Positions 1-11,789 of a DNA stretch of 64,000 nucleotides are shown one piece after another. How positions within the stretch are numbered: the stretch's first letter is position 1; every line of letters begins with the position of its first letter. A program made the position numbers and the translations under genes. The notes below the pieces were generated by a model that was not told the origin of the DNA, did no database searches, and saw only the letters and a program-made list of their open reading frames with translations. Source of the DNA: Nemania diffusa (Eukaryota; Ascomycota; Sordariomycetes; Xylariales; Xylariaceae); contig JBBPUQ010000004.1 in NCBI GenBank assembly GCA_038501195.1, positions 3,224,001 to 3,288,000 on the forward strand, given 5' to 3'.

Positions 1-29
1 ACCCTATTTTAAATCCACTTATTCAGCCA

Positions 30-250
30 TGTACACAGCCACATACCAAGCCACTTACCTAGCCACTAACCTAGCCACTTACTTAGCCACTTATTTAGCC
101 ACTTACCTAGCCACTTACCTAGCCACTTACCTAGACATCTACCTAGCCTACATTTTACCACTTTACCTACCAACTACCCTACCTACTACCCTACCTACTA
201 CCCTACCTACTTACTACCCTACCTACTTACCTACTTATACCTACTTACAC
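30..250. repeat. Degenerate tandem repeat (CCACTTACCTAG-like, then CTACCTACC-like)
   Basis: A unit of about 12 bp (CCACTTACCTAG with variants) repeats roughly eight times from about 45 to 140. It then grades into shorter CTACCTACC/CCTACCTACTA units up to about 250. The 91-aa open frame across it is only the translation of the repeat. The same TACCTAC/GTAGGTAG word family recurs in the right arm near 49.5 and 58.4 kb, so it looks like a genome-wide simple-repeat habit and not a telomere. Confidence 0.85.
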
Positions 251-1204
251 CTACCTACCTATCTTGCTTTTTTACAATCTGTATGCTTTATGTATATTGC
301 TTGAGTTACTTAGTCAATTAACTTGATCAATCAAGTCAATAGATTCAGGCAAGTCAGTCAAACAAGCCTTTTTTTGCGATCAATCAAGATAAAACACGTC
401 AAAAGCCGTTTATTTGACTGACTTTACCTGTGGGTAGCGCTGGTTATTACACCCCCCCTTCGGTAGAGTACTCTCCTAGCCAATATAGGTCCTTGTTTTA
501 GTGGTGATTCTAAAAGCGCTGGTAGGAAAGATGCTTATAAGTCCTACACATACTCGATCGGTGCTGGCCGTCGACGAGGCTCACACAGCCAAGAACTCGA
601 GAAGCACTACACATCAAATGGTTGCCTCCATCCAGCAACCAAGTCCACAAAGAGCAAAGTTTTGACTCCGCGGTGTCTGGAACTAGGGACAACATATCAC
701 AATCTCCTGCAAGAGCTCAAGATGCTGGAGGACAAGACCGATGGGATTCAGACCAGAGAAGCCGGCCACTGAACCTTCTGGCACGCGAACTTGCACCTTC
801 AGCGAGTGGTCACTTTCGATCGCTCAGCATAGGTGAGAGACTATCGCACACAAGGTCACAAGGTTCATACCAAGATTCTGACATGAGACTACGAGATTTT
901 ACTTCACATGGAAGAAGCCAAAGATGAGGCTGAAGGATCACAATCGGGAGGATATATTGTGCATGGGAGGGGAACCTTTGAAAGATTGCTATTGCTTTGA
1001 GATATAAGAAAGTATGAGGATGATGTTTTATGTGATTGGTTAGCGGGGTCGTCTTCTTTTGCCCCTGAGTAGCTAAGTGGGGCAAGAACACGTGACCTAC
1101 AAGTTTGTCAAATAGCTTAGATCTGGCAAATCTGCCAAGACTTACCTTAATAATCCACAACTACACATTACCCCTTAATACAGGTTCTGCTTCCTAGACT
1201 TTTC
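251..1204. other. Intergenic, no gene recognised
   Basis: Open frames of 61-116 codons overlap each other on both strands here and none has a recognisable motif. A stretch at about 620-930 has fairly even composition and could be a decayed gene fragment, but I cannot assign a family. I see no RNA gene. Confidence 0.5.
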
Positions 1205-1471
1205 TGAACGCCATTTTGCTATGCTCGGCAACGCCTTTGATGAATCACCCCCGCGACATGTTAGGGTACCTTCGCGCTTAGAAAAACAGTAAATAGGTAA
1301 CGCGAACGTATATTCGGGAGTAGCGGACCCCCTTCGGGGCCGCGTAAGAGGCGTGCCGACTATCTCTAGTACTAGCTTTGGCTAACTATCTTAAATAAAG
1401 AAAAGAAAAACTAGGCCTTGATGACCTAATCAATCTAATCCCCATATGGTCAGGTTACCCACACCGTCTCA
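1205..1471 (-). repeat. Solo LTR, same family as element A, minus orientation
   Basis: The reverse complement aligns along its length with the 274-bp LTRs of element A (5587-5860 and 43056-43329). The best match is 1270-1471. It starts (minus strand) with TGAGACGGTG and keeps the word CGTATATTCGGG/GTATAGCGG region seen in the unmutated half of the right LTR. Length is about 267 bp, and the outer end at 1205 is the least certain. The copy has normal G+C, so it escaped RIP. Four-base flanks (TTTC and ATAC) do not match, so no target duplication is visible. No polypurine tract or pol sequence lies next to it, which favours a solo LTR. Confidence 0.75.
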
Positions 1472-1479
1472 ATACAGAC

Positions 1480-1900
1480 GGTGTTGCGCGTCCGCCTACG
1501 CGACTCTTCGCCTCTTCCCTTATCAAAGAACTAGGCGACGACGACGCTACGCCGCTCGAAACCGAGCTCGCCTTGGCTTATACGGAGGGCGGCTATCGCT
1601 GGTGGACACTTTCGCCCTCGCTCTTTCGAGAAACCGCAAAGCAGCACAACTGGAGTTTCGATCTCTGCCGCACTATGATAGGTGCCATCTACAAACAAGT
1701 CTTCTTGCGTCGGAACATGAGCACGAAAATTATGGGCCCTAAAGGGAAGTTGATTTCTCCTGGTGATGATATCCCTGGCGCGAAGTTTACCACGGTGCAG
1801 GTCGGCTTGGACGCGGCCGGACAGGTGTCAGGTGATAAAGTAACCAGACCCTATAGGGTGGTTATATCTATTGATTTGGCTATATATAAGGGACCTTCGG
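1480..1900 (+). pseudogene. Unrecognised coding-like fragment
   Basis: The frame starting at 1480 stays open for about 140 codons, with protein-like composition such as GGYRWWTLSPSLFRETAKQ, SFDLCRTMIGAIYKQV and FTTVQVGLDAAGQV. I do not recognise the family. It has no start codon in good context, begins directly at the end of the solo LTR and runs into a foldback (1850-1957), so it looks like the remains of an interrupted gene or mobile-element protein. It is not an obvious N-terminus of the following alcohol-oxidase pseudogene, because no GxGxxG FAD-binding motif is present. Confidence 0.35.
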
Positions 1901-1957
1901 TCCCCCTTATAGATCTAGAAGGTCAGGAATCAATGAATCTATCTATTGAGCCCTATA
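1850..1957. repeat. Foldback / MITE-like imperfect palindrome
   Basis: The ends carry an inverted TATAGGG (1852-1858) and CCCTATA (1951-1957). The centre forms a tight hairpin at about 1886-1913, where TATAAGGGACC pairs across a TTC loop with GGTCCCCCTTATA. The arms in between match only in part. Size and terminal inversion suggest a small non-autonomous DNA element or a hairpin insertion. No target duplication is certain. Confidence 0.45.
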
Positions 1958-2008
1958 CTACACCTTCTACCTAGCTGCGACAGGACTTCTATTCACTCTG
2001 TGACTTCC

Positions 2009-3317
2009 TCCTCTGACAGAAACGCACCATGGCTTTGGCCCAAAAGAGTTACATGGATCCGATGGCCCAGTGATCGTTTCCAGTGGCACCTATCGTGCTA
2101 CCCAAGTCGAAGACGACTTCCTTGCCGCCTTAAAGGCGGTGGGTTACCCCGAAATTGAGGACTTGGGCTATCTAGATAGTTTCAATGGCGCAATGCTTGT
2201 CATGCGTTTCGTAGACCCAGGCGGGGTTGAGGCAAGACGCCGCTCGAAGAATGGTGGTCGTATCTGATGGGGTATTTGGAACCCCAGCTATACTGGAAAG
2301 GTCCGGCATTGGTAACCCTCAGATCCTCAAGCAAACTGGCGTGGAACCTATCATCGAACTTCCTAGATTTGGTGACGGATATCAAGATCATCATCTTCAG
2401 GGGTACCCGTACAAGTCTAGCTTAAACCCAGACGAGACACACGATGCAATCGATGGCGGCCGTTTTGATATAGAAAACCCCGAAACGCGGAAACTCTTAG
2501 GCTGGAATGCTGCGGACATCTCATGCAAGCTCCGGCCAACAGAGAACGACGTTGCGGCACTAGGCCCTGAGTTTCAAAAGGTCTGGGAGAAGGAATGGAA
2601 GCACAACGAGAACAAGCTAATGGCAGTTATGGCGGTTATGGCGGCCTAGATCTATGCGTACGCCTGTGATGCCACTTGAGTGGTTCTAACATTAGTCTAG
2701 TTATCCTGGTGTACCAATTGGTCTGCCCGTTGCACAGTACTTTGGCCATAACATATTCAGTCCCTACCCCGCCTCTCGTGGCCATGTTCATATCACCGGT
2801 CCGGGGCTAGACGACAAACTTGACTTCGATTCCGGCTTCTTTGGGGGTGCTGGTGGGATTGATGTGAAGAAATGTAGATGGGCATACAAAATTTAGCGAG
2901 AAATCGCCCGTCGTAGATCAGTATATCGCGGAGAGATACCTCAAGGTCATCCCTCATTCGCAGCCAATTCCAGCGCAGCGTGCATCGAGACAGTAGAAGC
3001 CCTCCCGGAAAATATACCAAACATCGAATATACGCCAGAAGACGACGCGACTATTGATCAATGGCTACGCGAGAATATCACGACGACATAGCATTCACTT
3101 GGTACTTGCAAGATGGGAGAGCCCGACAAGTTGAGGTGTCGTGGATTCAAGTCTTAATGTATATGGTGTCCAAGCATCAAAACTTGCAGACCTCAGTACC
3201 GCGCCCGGAAACATCGGTGCTCATACTGCGAACACCGCATATGTCATTGGCGAGAAAGCCGCGGATATAATAATCCATGAATTAAGTCATGTGGTACACA
3301 CGCAAAGCGCTAATCTA
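2009..3317 (+). pseudogene. Broken GMC oxidoreductase (alcohol/methanol oxidase-like)
   Basis: Pieces in several plus-strand frames line up in order with the fungal FAD-dependent GMC alcohol-oxidase family. They are HGSDGPVIVSSGTYR with VEDDFLAALKAVGYPEI (2050-2160); RQDAARR, then after an apparent internal deletion VVVSDGVFGTPAILERSGIG, the second GMC signature (2230-2315); YPASRGHVHITGP (2770-2806); HSLGTCKMGEP near the active-site His (3091-3125); and NVYGVQASKLADLS with GEKAADIIIHEL, the family C-terminus (3155-3285). The N-terminal FAD-binding half is missing. Damage includes several frameshifts and an in-frame TAG where the family usually has Trp just before HSLGTCKM, as a G to A change would give. 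It is a non-functional relic. A functional spliced gene is unlikely because the breaks do not fall at GT-AG introns. Confidence 0.75.
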
Positions 3318-4196
3318 ACTATTTAACAACTAATCCAACTAACTTAAATAAAAGGGACCCTATGATTGTTTCATTGAAACCTAATCTTTATAAAAATATT
3401 CATATTAATATATATATAAAGCTGTAGCTTGAAAACGTTCCGATCCACCACTTGTTTCGGCGTTAGCCATAACCTCTCCTTAGTCTATTCATGTCTCTCA
3501 TTAAGTTTTATATGCGCCCAACAATAAAGCATGCTTACTAGTACTATCTTGGTTAACGCACTCCAGGAGTACAAGATTCGGCTTGAGTATCGGTAGAAAA
3601 CCCCCGCTAGCTTCTGAGCTCAATGCTCCACTAGACCTACAGTAAGTAAAGCGCAGCAGGATCTAGCCTCTTAATGGCAGCGCTTGGGTTAATTAGTGAT
3701 AAGATCGCCCATATTAATAATCCCCACCAATGGGTGACTAGTCTGACAATGAATTAAAAGCCAGCTCAAGCGTACTTACTGTTCCTCACATTAGAACGGA
3801 AATAAAGAGACTAATCCAACTATAGCTTCGCCCTCGTAGGAGTTAACGTAGTGCTTATATTCATAGCACGCCAACCATCTCAAATGTAGCCGAACGATAT
3901 TCCTACTATCAAATTTATCCTAAGCTTTTCTGACATCATATTATTACGCAGTCTATTAGACCTCATATGCCAAACCCCAACTATTAGAAGCAAATGATGG
4001 CGCTTTGTCAGCGACAGGGCTGAGGCATAGTGAAATTTTCATCTCAAATAAGTGATTTGAGCCTATGCCCAGGTCCAGTCCTTCCGGGGGGTCTTGCATC
4101 CATTTATAATACTATATGCGTACATCGTAAGCAGTTTTCTTGACGGAGTTAAGATGCAAATGCATAATGAAAGGCAGGAGAAACGGTCGACCAACC
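3318..4196. other. Intergenic, no gene recognised
   Basis: Many stops in all frames and no motif I can name. The last 100 bp form the promoter of the gene at 4294. Confidence 0.5.
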
Positions 4197-4202
4197 TATA
4201 AA
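4197..4202 (+). promoter_or_regulatory. TATA-like box for the beta-propeller gene
   Basis: TATAAA lies 92 bp before the ATG at 4294. It is followed by a CT-rich stretch (about 4230-4262), a common fungal transcription-start context. Confidence 0.45.
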
Positions 4203-4293
4203 TGCCTCAACATCACTTATTCAACGAGCGTAAACTCTTTCACTTTCCTTCCCTCTCCCCCGGTTACGGTGCCAGCTTTCTAACGTACAGTTC

Positions 4294-5407
4294 ATGATGC
4301 ACTTCCCTACGCTAAAAGTTTTGCTGGCTTCAGCCTGCAGTATCGCTGTTGCTACACCAACCCTGTACAGCGCTGCCCATGCGGCAAGCCTACCACTTCC
4401 AGCCCGTACCGTTTTCCAGCTTGACAGCACCATTCCTTACAGTTGGTTTGAAAATATAGCAATACGTGGGAATGGCGACCTTCTTGTGACAATGCTAAGC
4501 CCTCAGGCTTCTATTTACTCTGTCCAGCGACCGTTATCAGACTCGCCCAAGGTGTCTATAATTAATATTGACAATGCCAACGGTCTTCTTGGTATTGTTG
4601 AAACGAGCCCGGACGTGTTTGCTGTCGCAGGCGGAACATTCAGCTCCCTTGCAGTGCGTGAGTAGCTATCAATTCAATCTATCTCCAGGAAATTTACACA
4701 CACTAACCCCATATTATTAAGCTGTCCCCGGGACCATGGGTATTTGGGAAGTTAATTTTAGAGGGGCAAAACCGACCACCCGGGTCATCGCAAAAATACC
4801 CGAGGCTGGGTTTCTCAACGGCGTTACCAATGTTCCTGGCTCTTTATCGTCTGCTATCCTGGTCGCAGATAACGGGATCAGTCAAGTCTGGCGAGTGGAC
4901 TTGAAGACTGGCAAATACGAGGCAGCAGCAGCCGATGTCCCTCAGATGAAACCTTTACCCAACGCCACGCTTGCAATCGGTGTTAACGGCCTAAAGACTC
5001 GCGGTGGGGATCTATATTTTAGTAACAGCAATCTAGCTTCCGTCTTCCGATTACCCATTGACAAGAATGGCTTCGCAGCCCAGGGGGCCGAAGCATCGCT
5101 GGTTGCCAAATTCGACGCCGACAATATCGACGACTTCCTCATCGACGAGAAGGGAGAATACTGGGCTGCCACAAATTTCGAGAATACTGTGGCCGTCGCC
5201 AAAATATACTCAACTGGTGTAGTTGTAGCTGGCACAACCACGACGCTCACTGTCGCTGGAGATACAGCTTTGGCGATCGGGCGGACAAAGTCCGATAAAG
5301 ACATTATCTACGTAGTGACCGGAGGAGCGCTAAATCGACCTGTCAATGGTACAATAACCGAGCCAGCGAAGATTGTAGCAATTAATAGGGCTGGTTTTAT
5401 AGGATAA
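4294..5407 (+). CDS. Secreted SMP-30/NHL-type beta-propeller-like protein
   Basis: Two exons, 4294-4657 and 4722-5407, give 349 aa. The intron (4658-4721) has GTGAGT, a CTAAC branch word and an AG end, and restores the frame as ...SSLAVPVPGTMGIWEV. Residues 1-30 form a signal peptide (hydrophobic LLASACSIAVA core, then an Ala-rich end), so the product should be secreted. The rest has repeated blade-like strands such as WFENIAIRGNGDLLVTML, SAILVADNGISQVWRVDLKTG, GDLYFSNSN and GEYWAATNFENTV, typical of six-bladed propellers of the SMP-30/gluconolactonase/NHL type in fungal secreted proteins. No enzyme activity can be assigned. The frame is intact and lacks RIP stops although the AT block begins 180 bp after the stop. 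AATAAA occurs at about 5474. Being secreted and next to heterochromatin, it could be an effector-like or fast-evolving gene (inference). Confidence 0.8.
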
Positions 5408-5586
5408 AAACTCTGTTGTAAGCTGTTGGCTATGTACTCTTGATCCTAGTGGAGGTAGCAAGTAGGACAAGTCAATAAATGTCAAGGATAGTAGAGTGGA
5501 ATGGCATAGAGTTTGTATTCAAGGTAAAGATCAGAGCAACAGTCCTATCTAAAGGGCCTGGGATATGTAGGTAGTCGTTTACATAT
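5408..5586. other. 3' flank of the propeller gene and target site of element A
   Basis: Normal base composition. It holds an AATAAA (about 5474) that may serve 3' processing. The last four bases, ATAT (5583-5586), are the left copy of the target duplication of element A. Confidence 0.6.
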
Positions 5587-5860
5587 TGAGACGGTGTAGG
5601 TAGCCTGACCACATGGGGGTTAGGTTGATTAGGTCATTAAGACTTAGTTTTTTTTTTTTTTTATTTAAGATAGTTAGCTTATGTTAATTAAATATAGTTG
5701 GCATGTTTTTTATACAGCTTTTTTTAAAAGTTTGCTATATTTAAATATATATTTATATTATTTATTTATTATTTTTTTAAGCTTTAAATTTTTAAAAATA
5801 ATTTATATAATTATAGTTAATTTTTTAAAGTATATAATATATATTATATATTTTGTTTTA
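5587..5860 (+). repeat. Left LTR of element A (274 bp)
   Basis: Aligns without gaps to 43056-43329 (constant offset of 37,469), and almost all differences are C/T or G/A. Its first roughly 60 bp (5587-5647) are unmutated while the same bases in the right LTR are RIP-converted. From about 5690 this copy is the mutated one. Confidence 0.9.
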
Positions 5861-6858
5861 TTAATATTTTTAGTAAAATTTTATATTATATTAACTATTA
5901 GATTTTAAAACTAAAGCTTTAATTAATAAAAAAAAAAAAAAAAAAAAATATTATAAATAATAAAACTAATATTATTTTTTTTATTATATTTAGCTTTTTA
6001 AAATTTAAATTAATAAAATTTTTAATAAAAGCAATAGTTTTAAAGATATATTTATAAAAACTAGAAAATATTTAATATTTTTATTTTAATTATATTAAAA
6101 ATTAAATATTTTAATTTAAATTTTTAAAATTATTTTTATTGCTATAAAAGTTATAATTAATATTAAATTATTATTAAATATAAAATTTAATATAAAAAAT
6201 AATATTTTTAAAATTAAAATAAAAAAAAGTTAATTATATTTTAATATATTAAATTAAAATATAGTTTTATTATATTAAATTATAAAAATTATATTATAAT
6301 TATAAATATATAAATTAAAAATAAAAATTATAATTAATTAAATAAATAAATAGTAATAATAAATTATTAATATAAAATAATAGCTTTAAAATATAAATAT
6401 ATTTTAAATTTAAAAAAATATATTAATAAATAAAAGTATAAATTAATTATTAATAAATTAATATTAATTATATTATTTAATAAAACAATAAAAAAATTAA
6501 ATTAATTTATTAAAATATAAAAAATTTATTATTTTTTAATAATTTATTAAATTATAATTATTAAATTATTTAAAACTGCTATTATATTTAAATATTTTTA
6601 TTATTTTTTAATTTTATAATTTTATATATATTTAAATAATTATTTATTGCTTTAGTAATATTATTATATTTATTTAAATTAAATATTTTTTTATTTGTTA
6701 TTTTATAAATTTATATTTTTATTATATTTATATTATTAAATTTAAATAAATTTATTAAAATATTTTATTAATTTAATTTTAATAATAATATTAGTTTTAG
6801 TTTTATTATTTATAACTTTAATATAAAAATATTTAATAATAGTAATATTATTATTATA
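5861..6858. other. Element A internal 5' part, no readable gene
   Basis: A/T-only sequence between the left LTR of A and the insertion site of B. The primer-binding site should lie just after 5860 but is no longer recognisable. I see nothing else. Confidence 0.6.
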
Positions 6859-6863
6859 ACTGC

Positions 6864-7138
6864 TTGATAAAAACCTTTAGGGGTTTTAAATAAAAAAGCT
6901 TGTATAAAAGTGATATACTTTTAAAGTGAGCTATATTAGTTAATATTTGCAAAAAGAATAGCATTTGTATATATTTATAAATTAGATAAGAACTTATAAA
7001 GACTTATAAAGATTTATAAAAACTTATATATAAACTTAAACTTTAAGTTTTAAGAATTGCTGCGGGTTTTTTTTTTTATTTAATTTATATTTTACTTTTT
7101 ACTATTATTTTATTTAACTATTTTTGATTATATTTATT
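6864..7138 (+). repeat. Left LTR of element B (275 bp)
   Basis: Shares the words TTTTAAATAAAAAAGCTTGT, GCATTTGTATATATTTATA and GAATTGCTGC with 14719-14993 at a constant offset of 7,855. Differences are mainly C/T and G/A. Confidence 0.9.
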
Positions 7139-9379
7139 AAATTAGTGCTTTTTGTAGTTTTATTGTAAAACTAAATTAAACTATTATTATACTATTATTT
7201 TTTAGATTTTTTAAAATTAAAAAGATTTTTTTTGTTAGCAGTAATATGTGTATATATATTTATGTTAAATTGTTATAACTAATTTAAATAAAGCAAGTAT
7301 TAATATTGCGAAAATGTTTAACGCTTTAGTAGCTTGGTTTTTTTGTACTATTTTTGTTTAATATTATTTTGTTTTGTATTTTTGTTAAGTTTTGTAAATA
7401 GTTCGATGTATTAGTACAAAAAGCAAGCTTAATAATACTTTTTTGTATTTTGAAAAATAGCAGTGTATTTAGCTGTAAAAGTGTGTTTTATTGCAATAGT
7501 ATTTACTACTTTTGCAAATGTTTATAGATCTTTTTTATTAAAATATATATGTTTAGTTTTTTAATAAATTACAAAAAAAAAAACAGTTATTAAAATATAT
7601 TTAATAATTTAACTAAAAGTATATATGTTTTAAAAAAAGTTTATTTAAAATATAAAGTATTTTTTTATTTAACTAATTATTTAAAAATATATATACTTTA
7701 GTTAATAATTATATAAATACTTTTATTATTTATAGTTTATTTTATATTATTTTTATTATGTTAATTAAAACTAAAAATAAAAAGAAAAAAAAAAAATGTT
7801 TTTTTTAAATATTTGTTAAATAAAACGCTAAATTTATTATTTAATAATTTGTGTTTTAACTTAATTAATTGATTTATATAGAATTAATTTGAATTTAGTT
7901 GTTTATTAAAAACTTTTAGCGCTAATATAGTTATTATTGCTTTAATTAAGCTTAAATTTAATAAACTTATTATTAATTATATATATAATGTTATATAGTT
8001 ACAAACTTTTAATTATAATTTATTTTAGCAAAATATAAAAATAATAAAATAAATAGTAAATTGTTTAAAAATAATATTAATTAACTAGTAAATAACGTTG
8101 AAAAAATATAAAGAGTTAAATAACAAAATAATAAAAAAGCTTAATAAATTTTTTAATTTTTAAAAAAAAGTATATAATTTAACTGCTAAAACTAACTTTG
8201 TTATAAAAACAAACTAAAAAGTTTATACTAAGTATTTTAATATATTTATATTATTGTTTATTTTTTTTTTTTTTTTTATATTTTTGTTTTTTTTATTTAT
8301 TAGCAACTTTTTTTATAATTAAACGTTTAAACTATTAGTAAATTTTAATATGTTTACGTTTTAATTTAGTACTAATTTTATATTAATGTTTGTACTTATA
8401 TTAAAGTTTATATTTTTGTTTATGTTTAAATTAAATTTTATTTTTGCTTTTATATTTATTTTTATATTTATTTTTATTAAAAAGTAGCTATTTTTTTTTA
8501 AAAGCACTAGTATTAAAAAAAATCTTTTTAACAATTTTAATAATAGTAACAATAACTTTATTTTAAAATATAAATATAACTTTTGTTATATTATTTTTAA
8601 AGCAGATTTAAGTTTTATTAAAAACAGTATATACAAAATTAAATATAATAATATTAGTATATTTAATTTTAAATAAGCAGATTTTAACAACTAAAAAATA
8701 ATTATTAATAAAAAAAATATTATTTATATAAATATTTATTTTTTTGTAAACTGTATTAACGTTTTAATTAAAAGTTTAATATTATTAAATATTAATTAAA
8801 TATTTTTAATGTTTAACTATTTATTAACTAAATTAATATTGTTTTAATAAAACAATAAAATTAATACAAATAATAAATGAATTTTTTATAAAGCTAGTTT
8901 TAACAAAATATTAAAAAAGCTAAAAAATTGTTTTAAAATTTGTTTTAATTAAATTATTTAAAAGTTTTTAAATAGTTTTTTTTGTTTATATAATATTATT
9001 AAAAACTAAAATGTATTATTTTAATTTATTTAATATAAGTTAAAATATATATAAACTAATAAAACTTTTAAACAAAATAACTTTAATTAATAAAATGTTA
9101 TAAAAAATATTTATAATTAATAAAACGAAATTATTATAAATTATATTTGTTTGTTTAAGTTTAAAAATATATTAAAAAAATATATATAAAAAATTAAAAA
9201 AGCTTGTTATAGTGTTAAATAAAAAGCTACAAAATAATACTTTAGTATAAAATTTAAAATAAAGTATTTTTTTAATATAGTTATTTAAAAACTAGTATAA
9301 ATTTTAAAACTTTTATATAACAAGTTTAATTGCTAATTTAATTATTATAGTTATAAATAAAAACAATGTTTTAATAACA

Positions 9380-9620
9380 AATTTTATTATTAATATAGTT
9401 AAAGTAGCAATTATAATAGTAACTAAAACTATAGTTACAATTACTGCTATTAAAACAGAAATTATAATTATAATTGTAATAGCTACTATAATAGTTATTA
9501 CAAAAGTTACTGTTTATAAAAAAAAAACTGCAACTGTAATTATAAATACAACTGTAATTAAAACTGTAATTATAACTATAACTGTAATTACAACTGTAAT
9601 TGTAATAACAATTATAAATA
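9380..9620 (+). repeat. ACTGTAATT-rich degenerate short repeat inside element B
   Basis: Words such as ACTGTAATTA, ACAACTGTAATT and ATAACTATAACT recur about every 18 bp. It could be a repetitive coding segment in the gag region before decay. No function is assigned. Confidence 0.5.
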
Positions 9621-11789
9621 AAAATAGCGTTATAAAAAAAAGTGTTGTAGCAAAAAAAAAAAAAGAAACTATATATACTTTTTAAAAAAAAACATTAAAA
9701 AAAAGTTAAAAAAACAAGTTTTATTTTTAAAACTTAAAAATAGTAATTAATTTTTTTTTTATGTTTTAAATTTTAATTGTATATATTATAAATATTATAA
9801 ATAATATAAGTTTATTAATACTTTTAAGTTATATTTAAAAAAGTATAAAAAAAAGTACTAGTTAAAAAAAATCTCGATTTTATTTTTTATAAATTTTATT
9901 TATTAAATATGCAGTTACTGCATTATAAAAATACTTTTGTACAATATGTTATTTTAATATTTTAAAATATATTAATTTATTAAAAATAATATTATTTATA
10001 AACTTAAAAATATTTTAAACTTATTTTTAGTTTTAAAAGTTTTTAATAAAAAATTAACTATTATAATAATTATTTTTAATTTTTTTATATATATTAAGTT
10101 TGTTAAAGTTGTTAAAGCAAACATTTTTGTTATTAAAACATTTAGTTTTAATTGTTATAATAAAATTTTATACTTAAGTTATATATATTTGTATATTAAT
10201 ATATATATAAAATTTACTAGTATAAATATACAAATTTATATTAATTTTAATATAAATAATACTATAATTAATTAGTTATATATAAAAATTTTTAAATATA
10301 TTATAAATAAAAAAAAAAGTAATATAATTATAATTAATAATATAAAAGTAGTTTTTATAAAATAAACAAAATTTATGTTTTATATATAAAAAGTAAATAT
10401 AAAAAAAAAGTTTAAAATTATTAAATATAAAAAAAAAAAATAAATAATAAATAATTATTTATAGCTAAATATACTTTTTAAAAACAACTTTTTTTAAGTT
10501 TATAATGTTATTATTAATTATTTAAATAATACTATTATTTTTTGCAATTTAAACGATTTTATTATATTATTTAAAATTTTTATACAAAATAAAAAATATA
10601 TATATAAAGTAATTAATATATGTTTTGTTATATTATAAAGCAATAAAAGCATATATTTATAAGTTAAGTATAAACTTTTGTTTATAAATTGTAGCTTTTG
10701 TTTTATAACTATTTATAAAAATGTAATAAATATAGCTTTTAATACAAAAATGTTTAAAATTATATTAATTATAAATAATTTAAAAACTTTTGTTAAAATT
10801 AATTATAAAACTAAATTAAAACAAATTTATAAAAATTATAATAATAAAAGCTATATTAGTTTATAAAAACTAACTTTTAAAACTTTTATATTTGTAGCAG
10901 TTATATTGTTAATTTTTTTATTTAAAGTAATTAAGTTTAAATTTTTAGTTTTTGTTAATTTGTTAATACTTATAAACATTAAGTTTAAAATGTTTTTAAT
11001 TATTACTGCTATTGTTATTAATAATATATTTAATAAATTAATATATAATATAAAAAAGCTAAAAAATATTATTATTATATTAACTTTTATAAATATAACT
11101 AGTTATATATTAATAAAAAGTAAAAATTAAATAAAAAATATATAGTTTTTAAGTATTTTTTTTTTTAATATTGTATTTAATATAGTTGTAAATATAAGTA
11201 TAACTTTTATTAATAAACTATATGTTTTAGTTTTTAATAAACTTTTAAAACTTAAAATTGTAAATATTTATACTTTATTAAATATAAAAATGTTTATAAA
11301 TTTTTTTAAAACTGTTACTAAAAAAAGTGTATATATTTATTTTAAACATATATTTAAAGCAGTTAAATTTACAAATATTATTAAAATATATAACATTTGA
11401 ACTAATAAAAGTAAAATAAATATATTTAAAAACAAATAGTTTAAAGTTTTTTTTGTTAATAATTAATAAAAACAAAAGTTAAATATATATTTATATTTTT
11501 TAAATAAATATAATATAAACATTTTTAATACAACATATAACAAGCTATATAAAAAAAGTTATATATTATAAGTTAATAAAACAACATTTTTTATTTATTT
11601 TGTTTTTATAATATAAAAAAAAGTTTATAGTTAAAACAAAAGTTAAATAGTTATAAATTTAAAAACATTTAACAAAATTGCAATATTAAACAACTACTTT
11701 TTTTTTTTATAGCAAAACATAATAAATAGTTTATTAAACAAATAATATATTATAGTTATTAATATAACTAGGTTTTTTTATTAGTTTAA

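Noticed and set aside
1..250. Left-end repeat as a telomere
   Set aside because: The unit is not TTAGGG/CCCTAA, and similar TACCTAC repeats occur inside the right arm.
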